Shown here: in pieces, positions 32,801 through 46,600 of the stretch
Numbering within the stretch: position 1 is the stretch's first letter
Layout of the letters: the number at the start of each line of letters is the position of its first letter
From: Heliocidaris erythrogramma
Lineage: Eukaryota; Echinodermata; Echinoidea; Camarodonta; Echinometridae
Length of the DNA stretch: 64,000 nucleotides
Assembly (NCBI GenBank): GCA_025617745.1
Contig: CM046857.1
Location: 22,473,081 to 22,537,080 of the forward strand
Direction of reading: 5' to 3'
Program-made: the position numbers and the translations under genes
The notes under the pieces: generated by a model
What the model saw: only the letters and a program-made list of their open reading frames with translations
Databases searched by the model: none
What the model was told of the DNA's origin: nothing

Positions 32801-35800
32801 GCACCTGACCGTAAACCTGACCGTAAACTTGTTTTTTCAACATATATCCGTTACCGGTCCCAAGCTTTGGAACGATTTACCTGAACCTAAGAGAATATAG
32901 GTGTCTCTGTGTCACATGGAAGCTCAAAAAGTGTATGATATCGAGGCTCAGTCCCACCTAGCCGACAAGGGTGGCGATAAACACATTTTTCATGAACAAT
33001 AGGCTGTTCTATTTATTTACTTTAGTTATAAATGAAGAAAAAATAAATAAAGTGAGTCTATATTAAACCTCGAGAAAATTAATCTTTAGCCTCTGGAATT
33101 ATGAAAACAAAAAAGTCTAGGCCTATTCTTGTCCTTTGTTTGAAAAATAATCGAAATAACTCCCCCCCCCCCCTATACACACACACACAGATGTTACTCT
33201 TTAGAAAGAAACATAGTTATCATGTGATATTTTACTCGATATATCGATACCATCTACAAAAAAGGGGAAAAAAATCAAAACATTCTTATCCCCATCATAA
33301 CCCGCTGGCCGGAACTAAGCCTTTCCAATGCCTTCCTTGATTATAATGTTCAGTTAATATCATTCGAACCTGTTTTCAGTATCATTCTGTATAAGAACGC
33401 CTGTAAAAATATCCATATTGTATTCTCCACTCAAATCTTGCCATTGTATTGTTCATGCATGCCATACTCCATTGCTACTGTATTGCAGTCCTCTTCCATG
33501 CTCTCTACTTAAAGTTTCCTACCCTTTTCTCTCCCTTTGTCCGTCCCTTTCTTCTTTTCTTATCATGCTGGTATTGTGTATTCAGGCGTATTTGTTACAA
33601 GCATGTGCTTATTGAATTCGCGTTTTCCTCCATGTAGTAAAAGTTCTTTACAATTATTTGCCTTGCGGGGGGGGGGGGGGGGGGGCTACCCCGGGTAGAC
33701 TCTCATGTGGGTATTTCCATTGTTGCATATATATATAGAGAGAGAGAGAGAGAGTAAAATGATATTTCTGCTTCGGACTTGCAAAGTTAAGGAACAAGAA
33801 AAGATATAGGAATGAAAAAAGTCCGTATACGATGAAAATATTCGAATATATAATCCGTGCATTTGTTCATGTAGACGCAAAATAAGGTATAATTTTTTTA
33901 GCTGGTGGAGTGTCTCAACCGTGCAGCTTATTACACACAGACGTGTACGGGGTTTCACACACAATAGCCAATGGGCCTCGATTATGCCTGAAAACCGCTG
34001 TATTTCCTAATTTGAGAGGTGTCACTTTTTAAAATGTAGCTATGTAAGTGCAAATTTATGGATAAAAATCATGACTATATCCCTCTGAACATAATTATTT
34101 TAGCAAATATTATTGTTTCTACCAAGAAACAAGATGGCAATAGGATGCCAGACTTTTAGTGCAAAATTTTATTCACAATTTTCACACTTTTTGAATCACA
34201 AAATGAACTCTCTAAATCGATTCCTTATACCAATACTACTCGGAATAGCTATTTTGTTTATATTTGCAAGATTCTAATTCTAATTCTAATTCAACAGATA
34301 TGCTAATTATGGAATTTCATCATTGATCCAGATGGCCGCCAAAATGGCAGGTTTAGAACGCCATGGGACACGATTTGGCAATATGAACATACACAAACTA
34401 GACATTTAATGCTTTACAAAGAACAAGGTTAACAAAACTTAACATGTATCTTGATGGTGCACGGGGACCCCCATTTCGGACTAGACTAATGGACTAATGG
34501 AGCCTATTTAGTTTACTAAATACATGTAATTTATTTGGCTCGGGCTTTTACTTCTTAGCGTTTGAGAAATCCATAGTAATATTATCTGACGATTTTCCTT
34601 TAGAGTACGTTTAAAATAGGCCTCTTGTTATATAAATTTTGTGAGTCGGCATTTTTTGGCGGTTTTTGATCAAGGGTCCACAGGAATCAGTGATAACGGT
34701 ACTCCAACGACGGCGTCTTTGTTGCCGATTGCCACCAACGCTCAATCACCGAAGTCGATAGTCACCACAGGTAAGTTGACACTACACACTGTAAAAAAAA
34801 AACAAAATGGGTTAAACTGATGTGTCCAACACGATAGTAATTTGTGCCCCACTAACTTTGGGCATTTTTTAAAACCCAACTTGGGAAATTTTGGGTTATT
34901 TTTAAATAACTATTCTTTGGCATAAATTTGCCCAACGTTGTTTGGATATATTATATACATATATAAACCCCTCAAAAAAAGTTCTGCAATTCAACTTTGA
35001 GCCTTGATATCTTTTTGGCGGCTTTTTAATCATTCTTGATTTTTAGATCATTGGAAACTTCATTTATCCCCCTTCACATCCATGCCCCATTTGTAATGGT
35101 TATGTCATCCTTGAATGCACAGCACCCCTGAATAGAGGGCAAAGTCAAAAGTGAAAAAGTTGCAAATTGAATGGCTATCTTGGCTATTGTCTATTGCTTT
35201 TGTTGCAATGTCGGGTGTGTGTGTGAATGATGTTGAATGGGTCATGAATGATTCAACAAGTTTATTTCCTGTTTGGTAGATGTGCCTTGCACAAGCTTTA
35301 TGCTTGGCAGTGCTTACTTTTAAAGAGTAGCTGTACGCGTATGTTAACATGCCACGTCTATCAAATGTTGAGAAGGCTCGAGCAATCGCGCCAGAGTGAC
35401 AGATCACACTACACTGGCTGAGTTGCGACAGATCCTTATCGAAGAGTGGAACCTCATCCCACAGCAACGCATCACCAGGCTGGTGACAAGCATGAGGAGG
35501 AGATGCCAGGCTGTCGTAGCTGTATTCGGATCTTCTACTCGCTACTGAACTTCTGATCCTTTGCTATTCCACATATGATGTGCATGTTACTCAATAAAAA
35601 GTGCCAAACATTTTGTCCTTTGCAAATTTGTGTATTTGTGTTTGTTTTTGTTTCGTTAGAGAGGGGAGAGAGAGTTAAAGAACATGAGTTCACATCAAGA
35701 AAGGGGAATGTGTTTGTTGAAGTGAAAAGCAATCCAAGAGAAGAGGAGAGTTTGTGTTGCTTATGTTTCTGTGATAGGGTTACATGGCTGAAAATGAGAT

Positions 35801-36304
35801 AATTTGCTGAGGGGAGACTTTTTTCCCCACCGCAGCTGTGTACTGCTAAGGTGGAAACTTGCAATATTCTGCATGAAACCAAAACACAATATTAATGTTA
35901 TCACAATCAGTTGCTAATTAAAACACATTCCATCTTAAAACAAAAGAATAATTCCACTTCAAAATCCCTGAAAACAATATTTGTCCACCAAGCAAGGGAT
36001 TACAGCAGAAACATGCACACCTAATACAAAATTAAACAAACCAAAAGGAACAAAAACAAAGAAACAAAACCTTTCATTCCAGTTAAGAACTCAGTGAGAA
36101 CAATAACAATGCATTCTGCAACTTTTCACTTTTGACTTTGCCCTATATTTAGGTGCACTGCACATTCCGTGATTACATAATCAATACAAATGTGGTATCA
36201 TTGTGAAGGTGAATAAACAAGCTTTACAATGATATCAAACTTGATGACGATCATACAGTTACTAGAGAGATATAAATGCTTAAACTTGAATAGCAGAACT
36301 TTTT

Positions 36305-36351
<47 letters not shown>

Positions 36352-37605
36352 GAGGAAATAACATATACAACAGCTTTGGCAACTCTCGTGGAAATATATA
36401 TACAATGCGAAAGGAAATGAGAGAATAATGATTGCGTAACTTAAATCAAAGTTCCCCAGAGCTGTCCTCCCTTTTTGATTTTTTTTGCAAAGGCTGAAAA
36501 AATGTCTCCGCCGGGAATCGAACCCGGGTCGTTGGCTTAGAACGCCAATGCCTTAACCACTAGACCACGGAGACGGGTTAGTGGTTTCGGCGACACCAGA
36601 TTCAGTTGACCGACAGATTGACAAATCTTCAACCTTATTAATTAATTCCGTTGTCGGGGGCAGGTGAGTTTGAACAAAGACAAGCCGCGTGCCTCAGCTG
36701 GATCCAAGCGAGTAATATATATACATATATTACGCTGGATTCCGCATTTGGGAGACACGTAACAATGCAGTTTATTTCGTCATAATAGAAACCACCGCTT
36801 TACGGAGACACGAAACCGCTTTAGGGAGACACGCGGAACAATTAAAATGACAAAGCCATGTCTCCCAAATGCGGAATCTAGAGAAATATATATATATATA
36901 TATATAAAAGTCAATGATGAATAAGACAACCGTTAAGAGATGAAAGAATTCAAATTTTCGCCCATATATATATATATACATGTATTATACTTGCAAGATG
37001 TCTAATTAAAAAGATATGCTATGGAATTTCATCATTAATCCACATGGCCGCCAAAATGGCCGGTTTTGAACGTCATGGGACACGATTTGGCAATAGGAAC
37101 ATAAAAATTCGTTAACTAGACATTTCATGCATTACAAAAAACAAGGTTAAAATGTATCTTGATGGTGCAAGGGGGCCCCATTTCGGACTATACTAATGGA
37201 CATGATGGAGCTTATTTAGTTTACTAAATAATTTATTTACCCGGGCTTTTACTTCTTAGCGCTTGAGAAATGCGTAAGTGTATGACGATTTTCCTTAAGA
37301 GTCGAGTACGTTTAAAATGGGGCTCTTGTTATATAGGCTACATTTCCTGAGTCGGCATTTTTTGGTGTGTTTGGTCAAGTATCCACAGGAATCAGTGATA
37401 ACGGTATTCCAACAACGGCGTCTATGTTGCCGATTGCCACCAACGCTCAATCAACGAGGTCGATAGTCACCACTGGTAAGTTGACACTGTACACTTTAAA
37501 AAAAAAATGGGTAAAACTGATGTTTCCACCACGATAGTAATATTTGTTCCACTAACTTGGGCATTTGCCCAAAGTTGTTTGTGGATATATATATATATAT
37601 ATATA

Positions 37606-37648
<43 letters not shown>

Positions 37649-40600
37649 CACACACCCACACACAAATATATATATGCAATGTCCCGGTGTCTCCTACATT
37701 GGCGAAACCAGTACACGATTCCGAACTAGGTTGAATAACCATAAGAGTTCAATTGAGATGAACAGAAAGGATTTCCCAGTGGCCAATCACTTCAACTTAC
37801 CAAACCATTCAACAAACGATCTCAAAGTCTGTATCTTTGGCGGTAGTTACAAATCTGCTGAAGAAAGAAAATGGACGGAATTGCGATACATCGTGGAATG
37901 CCGGAGCTTTGAAAACGGCTTAAACAAAGACCTTTCCTGGCTCAGCCCATTCACGTTTTATCGATAGGCTCATACTTTATTATTTTCATTTTCTTCTGGC
38001 ATCCGCAATTCTTCCCCTTTTCTCTCTTCCTTTTCTCAAGGATCCGTAACTATCTATTATTTTTAATACTCTCAAACTTTGAGGTGTACTGAACCTCACT
38101 CTCTGTGCAGCTTACGCTATCTCAGCATGACTTTATTATGACGTCAATAATATTGCGTCATAATGCTCTTTAATGCGCTTTACCAATGAACGCTGTTAAT
38201 GTTATCAAACTTTACGCCAAAATGCTTAGTATCACCTGCGCACCTTAAGGGTTGTCATGACCACGCTGAGATTGCGTTCGCTTTAATAAACAACATCTTT
38301 GTTATTATTTGTATAATCTTGCATTGTTAGTTTATATCCCTGAAGAAGGGGGAGGCCCCCGAAAATTCGGATCTAATAAATTTCAGTTGGCAATCAATGC
38401 ATTTCTACTTTGTTCTACTTATAAATGTAATATATCTAATTATACTTATCTATAACATATAATAGAAATGTATATTTTCGACCATTTTTTTGTTTTTGGG
38501 GGTGAAACGGTGGGGGGGGGGGGGGGGTTGTTTGGACACACTTAGTGTTAGTATTAGCAATAACAGGAGTCCGGCAAAATTGCAAAATCGGCAAGTAAGC
38601 TAGTAGTGGCTGCATAACAAGACTAGCCGCCCAGCCCGATGAATGAGCGATCGAGTGACGTGAGTCCGAGGACCTTTTGGAACCTGGCCTGTATTTCTTA
38701 TGTTATGCTTTGTTCCTAGCGAGGATCTGCTACCTTATAGGTAGGAGCCAATCAGCAAACGTATCTTCGCATGACGTCAGCATACATTTGGTATGCAAAT
38801 TCGCCTTCATCTCGAGCTCGCGCGGCCCGTGCAAGCTACTAGTACATCAATCATGGAAAGCAAGCCCCGCAGATACCTTTGTGATTGGTCGATAATCCTC
38901 GGTAGGCGTGTTAGCATACGAATGTCAACTCGTGAATAATTCATATCGGACGATGGAAACCCAGGTTCCAAAAGGCCTCGCGACTAAAGTCGCTCGATCG
39001 CGCGTTCACCCGGGCCGTGTTGATTCTTTTCGTCGCCGGCTAGTCTCATCTCAGGCACAGCATGACGAGGAAAATAGCCAAGTCACGAGGCCTTGTCAAA
39101 AGGCTATATTCCTCCCAGATCAACACCCATGTTGTATAATTCGAGAAAAAAAAAAGAAAGCACCGACAGAAGTGTAAATAAATATTCATAAATTAATATA
39201 AATCTGCAATATTGTACATAGATAAATAATATCTATATAGAAATAAAGAATATGTAAAATTGTATAATATTTATAAATGTAATATATCTAATTAATATAC
39301 TTATCTATAACATATAATAGAAATGTATATTTTCCACCATTTTTTTCTTGGGGGGGGGGGGGGGGTGGGGTTGTTTGGACACACCACCCCACCTGAAAGG
39401 TTTTTGGAGGGAACAACTACCCCCCCCCCCCTAGGACAATTACCCCCTGATATTCCCATTACTGGTTGTATCCTTATAACAGTAAAATGTTGAAAAGAAT
39501 AACCGTTCACGCTGTTAAAGAAATACAATGAATTTGTGTTGTAAGTCGCAATATATGATAATATGATAAGTAGCAATAACACGTACTAGCAATAGGCATA
39601 TATTAAGATGCTGTGAAGTCCTTTCTAACTTAAGTGGAATAATACACATAGGAGAGGTTTTTAAATATAGATAGTGTAGGCCTACATGGCCTGGGACGTT
39701 AATTCCAACAACGGCAACGAGCACTACACACGATGTGAAAAACCTATGAGGGCTGTATACATGCACAATCGACTCAAACGCTAATTTCCAGCGAAGCGCC
39801 GAAATTTATGTGCGGAGAGTCTAGCCGTCGGGGTTGAAGGGTCCTAGCGTAGAACATCGTTTTAGCATTGCTATCAAATATTTACACATAAATTCACTGG
39901 AAATCATGAATGACGGAAATAATCTCGCATATGCATCTTTTGATACAAGGAGAACCACATGAGAATAATTTATGTATAATGTAACACGTTTCATAAATTT
40001 TCTCTCTGCTACCTAAATTATAAGTGAGCTTTAACGACCTGAAACCAGAAGAAGGTATTCTTTACACCTTCTGTGACAGTGCAAAGTACGATGGTCTAGT
40101 AATAAATAGAATTGATAAAGCATGCAGTCTAGACGTATTCAATACACAGGATATTGTCTCGTACTGCACTGTGCATGTATTTTTTAAAATAAGTTTGAGC
40201 CTAGTCTCGTACCCTAGTCCCATTACATCTTCTCTCTCAAGACAAAATTTCTGGCATTCCTCACTCCTTATATATACGGCAGTCATTCGACACCCAGATG
40301 GTGTGTTCACATGTTCATAAAGTCATTGATATAAATAAAGTATTTGTTCACATATCGAGTTGCGGGTGTACTTCGATCGCACTTCTCTTTTCATTATTAC
40401 TGCTATGGTATACAGTTTAGTTTGAGCCCCCATGGGTTCATTTCCACAACAGAAAGGAGGAGCGAGAAGGCGATGTTTACTGTTTGGTAGCTCTGGTTCA
40501 GAATGCCCCTCTGCTGATCGAGAAGCTAAGTTTATTTTCTGCTCTTTCCAACATGCATGCATATAGTCCACTGCCTGGACTGTTTTGAGTGAGCGCTTCG

Positions 40601-43600
40601 TGATATGCACTATACCTACCATAGACGTTGATGGCCTGTGACTCGCACACATTTTTTGAGTTTTTGAATACAGGCCAGTTAAATCTGCCATTTCACCGGA
40701 AATCTTCGGGGAACTTCACTCCGCCTACAATTGCTAGCCTCTGTTGATTGGCTTGTAGCGTTATGTCAATCAATCAAAATGCATATCGGGCCGATAAAGT
40801 TACAGTCTAAATTCAAGGAGATGCAAGGTATAATAAGATAACTCTAATAATTTACTTATGATTTCCCCTTTAAATTCAGTGAAGTAAAATCTGAAACTAG
40901 TTAAATGTAATAGAATATCTTGTTCTTAATCGTAAAATAATATTTTACACTCCGTAATAATCACTGAATCAGTGAGTCGACAGAGACAGTTCCAGAAGTA
41001 CCGCTTAATTGTATAGTCATCAAACGATGTTTTATTCAATTTGCATAAATGAGAATTAAAAATGCTACCATAAATTTATGTTGTACTTGTTTCATTTGTT
41101 GTTATAAAGATTCAAATAATGACACCTTTGCATTATATATAAATCATGTTCATATCAGAACATTTCATCCCTATTTAACCTGATAAACTTAATCCAGGGA
41201 TGCCAGTTAACATTTATCACAAGGCCTGAAATTTATCTACAATGAGATAATTTGTCCACCAAAACAAACTCGTAAATTGTATCATATAAAAATTAAACCA
41301 TCAAAGTCTGAATTTAGACTAGTGCTTGTGAACTGGTATCCCTGTTTATAATCATCATATATGACAGAATTATTCTGAAACTTAACACACAATATTCAGT
41401 TTAACTTTCTCAGTATAAATGTACATAAAGAAATTGTGAACAATGCCATGGGCTTCTCGTTTACGGCTTGGCACTGAGAAGGTTAAACTCTGTATACATG
41501 GATGTATTTTATAAGTGTAACCACATTCTCATGTTTCTATGGTCCTTGCATTTGCTTTAACGTCAACGCATTTTCTGTTCACACATTGACAATGTCATGA
41601 CGAATAAATGAAGTTAATTCTCTTTTGACGGTTTCCGTTCAAAATTTGAATATAAAACTCTTTTATATTTAATATGTCGTTTAACCTTTAAATTTAACCA
41701 CCTTCAGATTCAGGTGATAACATATTTATGTTTAATACCCGTTCTAATATAAATAAAACTTTCATAATGCTCACAGAATTTAAGAGGAAATTTCTGTACC
41801 TCCTTTCTATGTATGTTTATAATTAGATTGGCATAAAATGACATCACAATAGTCAATACAGTTTGAATAATTAAAATCATAAGTACTCCTCGCATAGACT
41901 ATCCCATTTCATCAATCATGTCGTATGTGTGAAAGCATTATATAATACAAATCTTGCTCGTATTTTTATACTAGCACATTTAAATGATCATCAATTAGAA
42001 TATAACTTTTCATGTGTGATTTCTTAACGTAAATAATTTACTAATAAGCGACGTGTCAAACTACAATCACGCCCCCACTCGGTAAATTTCCGACGTTTCA
42101 ACTTTCATTATACAACATAGCATGACCCATAAATTTCCCTAATTTTCATATTTTGCACAGCATTACAAAACAAATATTTTAACAGAATAAATCTCCAATA
42201 AACACTTATTTCCTTGGCGGCACTCCTGACCAAAATTAACAGAATGAACATTTTGTTCACATACATTTTCTGCACACCCATGCAGACCGTGGTGCCAACG
42301 TGTAACATGCATGACGAAAGCGAACGCAGAAAGTGCATAAACTAGAAAGGCCGTCAAAGGGCAGACCCACGCCTTAACCCAATAGGTTTTGTTTTGTTGC
42401 GATTATTTTTGTAAGCAGTAGCCATTCAAAGGGGATAACAAGAGGCACATCCCCCCCCCCCCCCAATAAATTTTGCCATATCCAGGTCATAGCTTTGTGT
42501 GTCCCCACCCTTGAAAAAATTCTTCTGAAAAAGATATTTTATTATTGAAACATCCCTCCCCTAAAAGTAATTGATTAGACATGTCAGAGAGCGTGGCGTG
42601 GTGAGAAAAAAAATGTTAGCAATCAGTTGTATTCAGTGTTCAGTCCAAGGCCGTACGCAGAAATTTTTTTCCTGGGGGGGGCAAGATGATCGCTTTCAAA
42701 ACCCATAACTTGAAGTCTAAACCCGATTTAAAAAAAGTATGATTTTGAATTTTTTTTTTTTTTTTTTTTTTTTTGGGGGGGGGGGGGGCAACTGCCCCCC
42801 CCCCCCCCTCCCCGCTGCGTACGGCCTTGGTTCAGTCATGTCAGTGTTAGTAAATGTATTCATGTTCTATCTTTACATTGCAATTCGGGTTGTTGTTTTT
42901 TTTTTCATCGGGCTTGGATAAAATAAATATGACGACAAAAGAAGTTGGATCTCGACTTGAAAATGACGTGCATGCGAGGCACAGAGCTTACTCACTCAGT
43001 ACTACAGTCAGCCGTACACTACAGCTACTCAGCCACTCACTCAGATCAACACACGCGAACACTCGCGAGTGCGATAGACTCACTCACGTCGAACAAACGC
43101 ACCAGATTTTCACCGAAAACAATTAAAATCACGTACTACACGTCCACCAGGATAAAATAAATCACAAAAACTTCCACAACAAAGTGGAAAGAACCGGGGA
43201 AAATAAACAGAAATGCACAGAAGATAAGAAATAGGAGAAATTAGACGTGCTAGGCTATACGTATACCGTATACCTAGCCGCTTTCGATTTCGCAACGAGA
43301 GTACAGTTCAAGCGCGAAAAATCCCTTGTTGCTGGGATACGTTGCTTTGAATATTCATTGCAGGCTCGTGCGGATTTGAAGTGAAATAGCAAATAATGGG
43401 TCTAAAAGTCTTCTAAAATTCATAAACCTGAAATAGATTTTTGGTGAGACGAAGTAATGAGTGTTTTGATTGACCAAAATATTTCTGCATCGGCAGGGGA
43501 AGTTTGGGGTCATCAAACTTTCTAGTTTCTATCCTGTCACTCTCTGAACTGAAGTTCCTATACTTTACTACAGGGTCAAAAGTTCAAGGTCACACAGAAT

Positions 43601-46600
43601 TTGCAGGGGTCAACCAATCATCACCAAAATCTAATCGATTCTTTCCTGTCACTTTCTGAACATCCCTGAAAATTTGGTGCAAATCCGTTCACCCGTTCTC
43701 TTGTTATCTTGTACACAAACAAACAAACAAACAAACAAACAAACAAACATACAAACAAACAAACAAACAAACAAAAAAAAAAAAAACAAACATACGGAGC
43801 CCTTTACATAACCCTGCCGATTTCATCGGCGTGGGTAATTAACATGAAATCTATGGGGTCTTCTAGTTCACAAAATAAAAAAAGAAAACGAAAAGAATCC
43901 CAAGTTTTGCTCGGCAAAACAATAATCACTAAAATAGAAAAGCAATAAAGACACCACGCGTAACTAAGACTATTCGTATAAGCATTGCGCAACATCTTTC
44001 TGTGTGAATTGCATTCTCCATGTCAACTGTTACGAATCCATATCACTTTTCTGACCATGAGATTGAAGCAAGTATTAGCCATGCAGCAAACCCGGCCCCC
44101 CACGCAGTATTATTTAGTGTACGTGTTTGCTTGTTCCCTCCCTTTGAAAGCACCCCCCCCCCCTATCTCAGGGCTGCCAAAATTTCTGAACCCCCCTATC
44201 GCGGGCTTTGCGCGGGCTTTTCCTGCCTTGGAGACCCCCCTAAATTCAGAACACTGCTCAATGTACCCCCCAATCTCAGGTGAGCTCTCATTCCAACCCC
44301 ATATCTCAGGACAGACACGAACCCCCCTCCCAAGTAAGCTGTCATTACAATCGAGGGAGGACTGGGTGGGACAGGGGGCCAGTGTTTCTACTTTTCAAAA
44401 TGAAATAATCCTGGCTGAATGAGCTATCAAAACTAGCAGGAATTTCTGGAATTTGATCCTGGGATTTGATCCTGGGATATTTCATAACCCCCCTTTTTTA
44501 ATTTCTCAGGTGTCGAAGAGAGAGAGAGAGAGAGAAAGAAAAACACCCCCTTTTTAATGAAATCTCCGGGTGAAAGATAAAAAACACCCTTTTTTTACAA
44601 TTCACGGACCGGATTGTGTCGCCCAAAAAGTACCCCTTTACCGGAGATTTTGGGAACACGCAAATAACATCGGATTTATGGACGGTTTTCAAGAGCAGCA
44701 GAGGACAGCCCTCAAATCGTTTCTCAGGCCGCGGCGACGATCCTGTTCCTTGCGCTACTCATGGGTTTCGGCAAGAGCGCTGTCTTCCAAGCCGCACAGC
44801 TATGCGTGGACTATCTCCGACAACGATGCTATGGACCAAACTCTCCAGTTGTCATGCTTGCATTTCCATGATTTATTAAACAAATCCGTTTGCACTGGCT
44901 GCCTGTATAGCAATAAACAAACAAGACAAAAGACTTTATGCGCAGTTGATCGTCAAAATGATAAAAACTGATTGATAGTGAGGTCCGTTTTCATTATTAA
45001 ACTTCCTTGAACATGCAGTTAACAACAGAGCAACGAGTATTTTTGGTAACAGAATGGAGACAATTTGGGAGCCTTTAATAAATCATGGAAATGCAAGCAT
45101 CACTTTACACCAACAGAACTTTGCCATCCCTCCCTCATTCTTCCCGATTGAGGTGTCACATGCAAGGGCAGAACATGAACTTTCTAGAAATGTGGTTATT
45201 TCTTTGAAATTCAGATATCGTTGGCCAAACGACTTTTTGGTAGCCCTGCTTCATATTGTCTTTATTCACTCATGCGTGAGGTATGTATCATATGAGTATC
45301 AAATGAAGAAGAGGATCCAAGCTTTACAGATATGTGTAATGTATTATTCATAATTTTATTGTGATTAGAACATTGATAAATCTCGGTTTTGTTTTTTCTG
45401 GGACGCATTATATGTACATGTATATATTACATGTGAAATTATTCCTATCAAATTTTCAATAAGTTACAGCTATTGAAAACAATGCAGATCTGTTTGTCAT
45501 TTTTTTTTTATTCAGAAGATGCATTAGACGTAGGCATTGATGCCAGACTGACCCTGTTCGATCGGACGTTCACATCAGCACTCAATGACATGACGTCACT
45601 AGAATTCGTGCAACTGTCTCGTGATGTGAATGGAGCTGTAAGTTTTAAGAGGAAGTTTGGCAAATCTTTAAGGTTTCTCAGTTTCTCAGTTGTTTTATGC
45701 CCATACAAAAAAGACCCAGGTAGCATTTCCCCATGAACAACATTGCTTTTGAAGTGCTCTCGCAATTAGAATATGAGTAGAAATACTTGACAATTCTGGT
45801 GCCAAATGTTTGTGTAGTCCCATCCAACCATATTTGTGTCCAGTGTTTTCATTGTCTATAAATTTTTTTAATTAGCAAGATTTGGTAAATTCCTAATACT
45901 TTTGATGATTTCAAAAGCTATCATTATGTACAATACCTGAAAATTCAGAATTAGGTACTGAACATTATCTGCAATATCCAAATATGATAAAACATTATAG
46001 GGAGGGACAATTTTTTTTTAATTCTTGGAGCTAGGGAATACTGTTCAATTTGTTTTCATACTACTTAGTCCTGATGTTGGATAAAAAGGCTTGGTCCGAA
46101 AGGGTGGGTAGCCGGCGCGGCGTCGAGTCGCGTTGACGAGAACGCCACCATTCGTCAAAACCACCTCCGGTTTGCCGAAAAAGGTGCGTTGACTGTCTCT
46201 AAATATTGTTATTATTATTATCATTATCATCATCCAGGATTTAAAAAAAAAAGAAAAAAAGAGGGACACAACAATGCAGGGCTGTATCAGGGGCGGGTTC
46301 AGGATTTTGTAAAAAAGAGGTGGGGGGGGGGGGCACAGAAATGCAGGGGATCCTGGATCCGCCCCTGATGACAGCCCTGTATTTCTGTACCGCCCCATTT
46401 TTTTACAAAATCCTGAATCCGCCCCTGATGACAACTCTCCACATTGTGCACCCCTTTACAAAATTCTGGATACGCCCCTGATAATGATAATAATAATAAC
46501 AATATTTAGAAAAAGTCAACGCACCCTTTCGGTAAAACGGGGATTCTTCGGACGAATGGAGGCGTACCACTCAACGCGACCCGACGCGACGCTACCCACC

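Larger units (their letters stand above)
34300..37580 (+). repeat. tandem duplication carrying stalk exons 3 and 4
   Basis: 34300-34880 and 37010-37580 are copies 2705 bp apart. Each has about 375 bases of intron, one 87-base exon and about 100 bases of following intron (GTAAGTTGACACT ... CACGATAGTAAT). The exons differ at few positions and keep frame and phase 1-1. That lets the stalk lengthen by whole 29-residue units. Confidence 0.85.

Noticed and set aside
40323..40691. 122-codon minus-strand frame in intron 4
   Set aside because: No recognisable domain. It begins in a phrase shared with repeats elsewhere, so it is probably a non-coding repeat.
42739..42921. Phe/Gly/Pro-rich frame in T and G tracts
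   Set aside because: Lies within the hAT-type MITE and is produced by homopolymers.
43709..43790. (ACAA)n array as a CRISPR-like repeat
   Set aside because: Four-base tandem repeat with no spacers; the rest of the window is clearly eukaryotic nuclear DNA.
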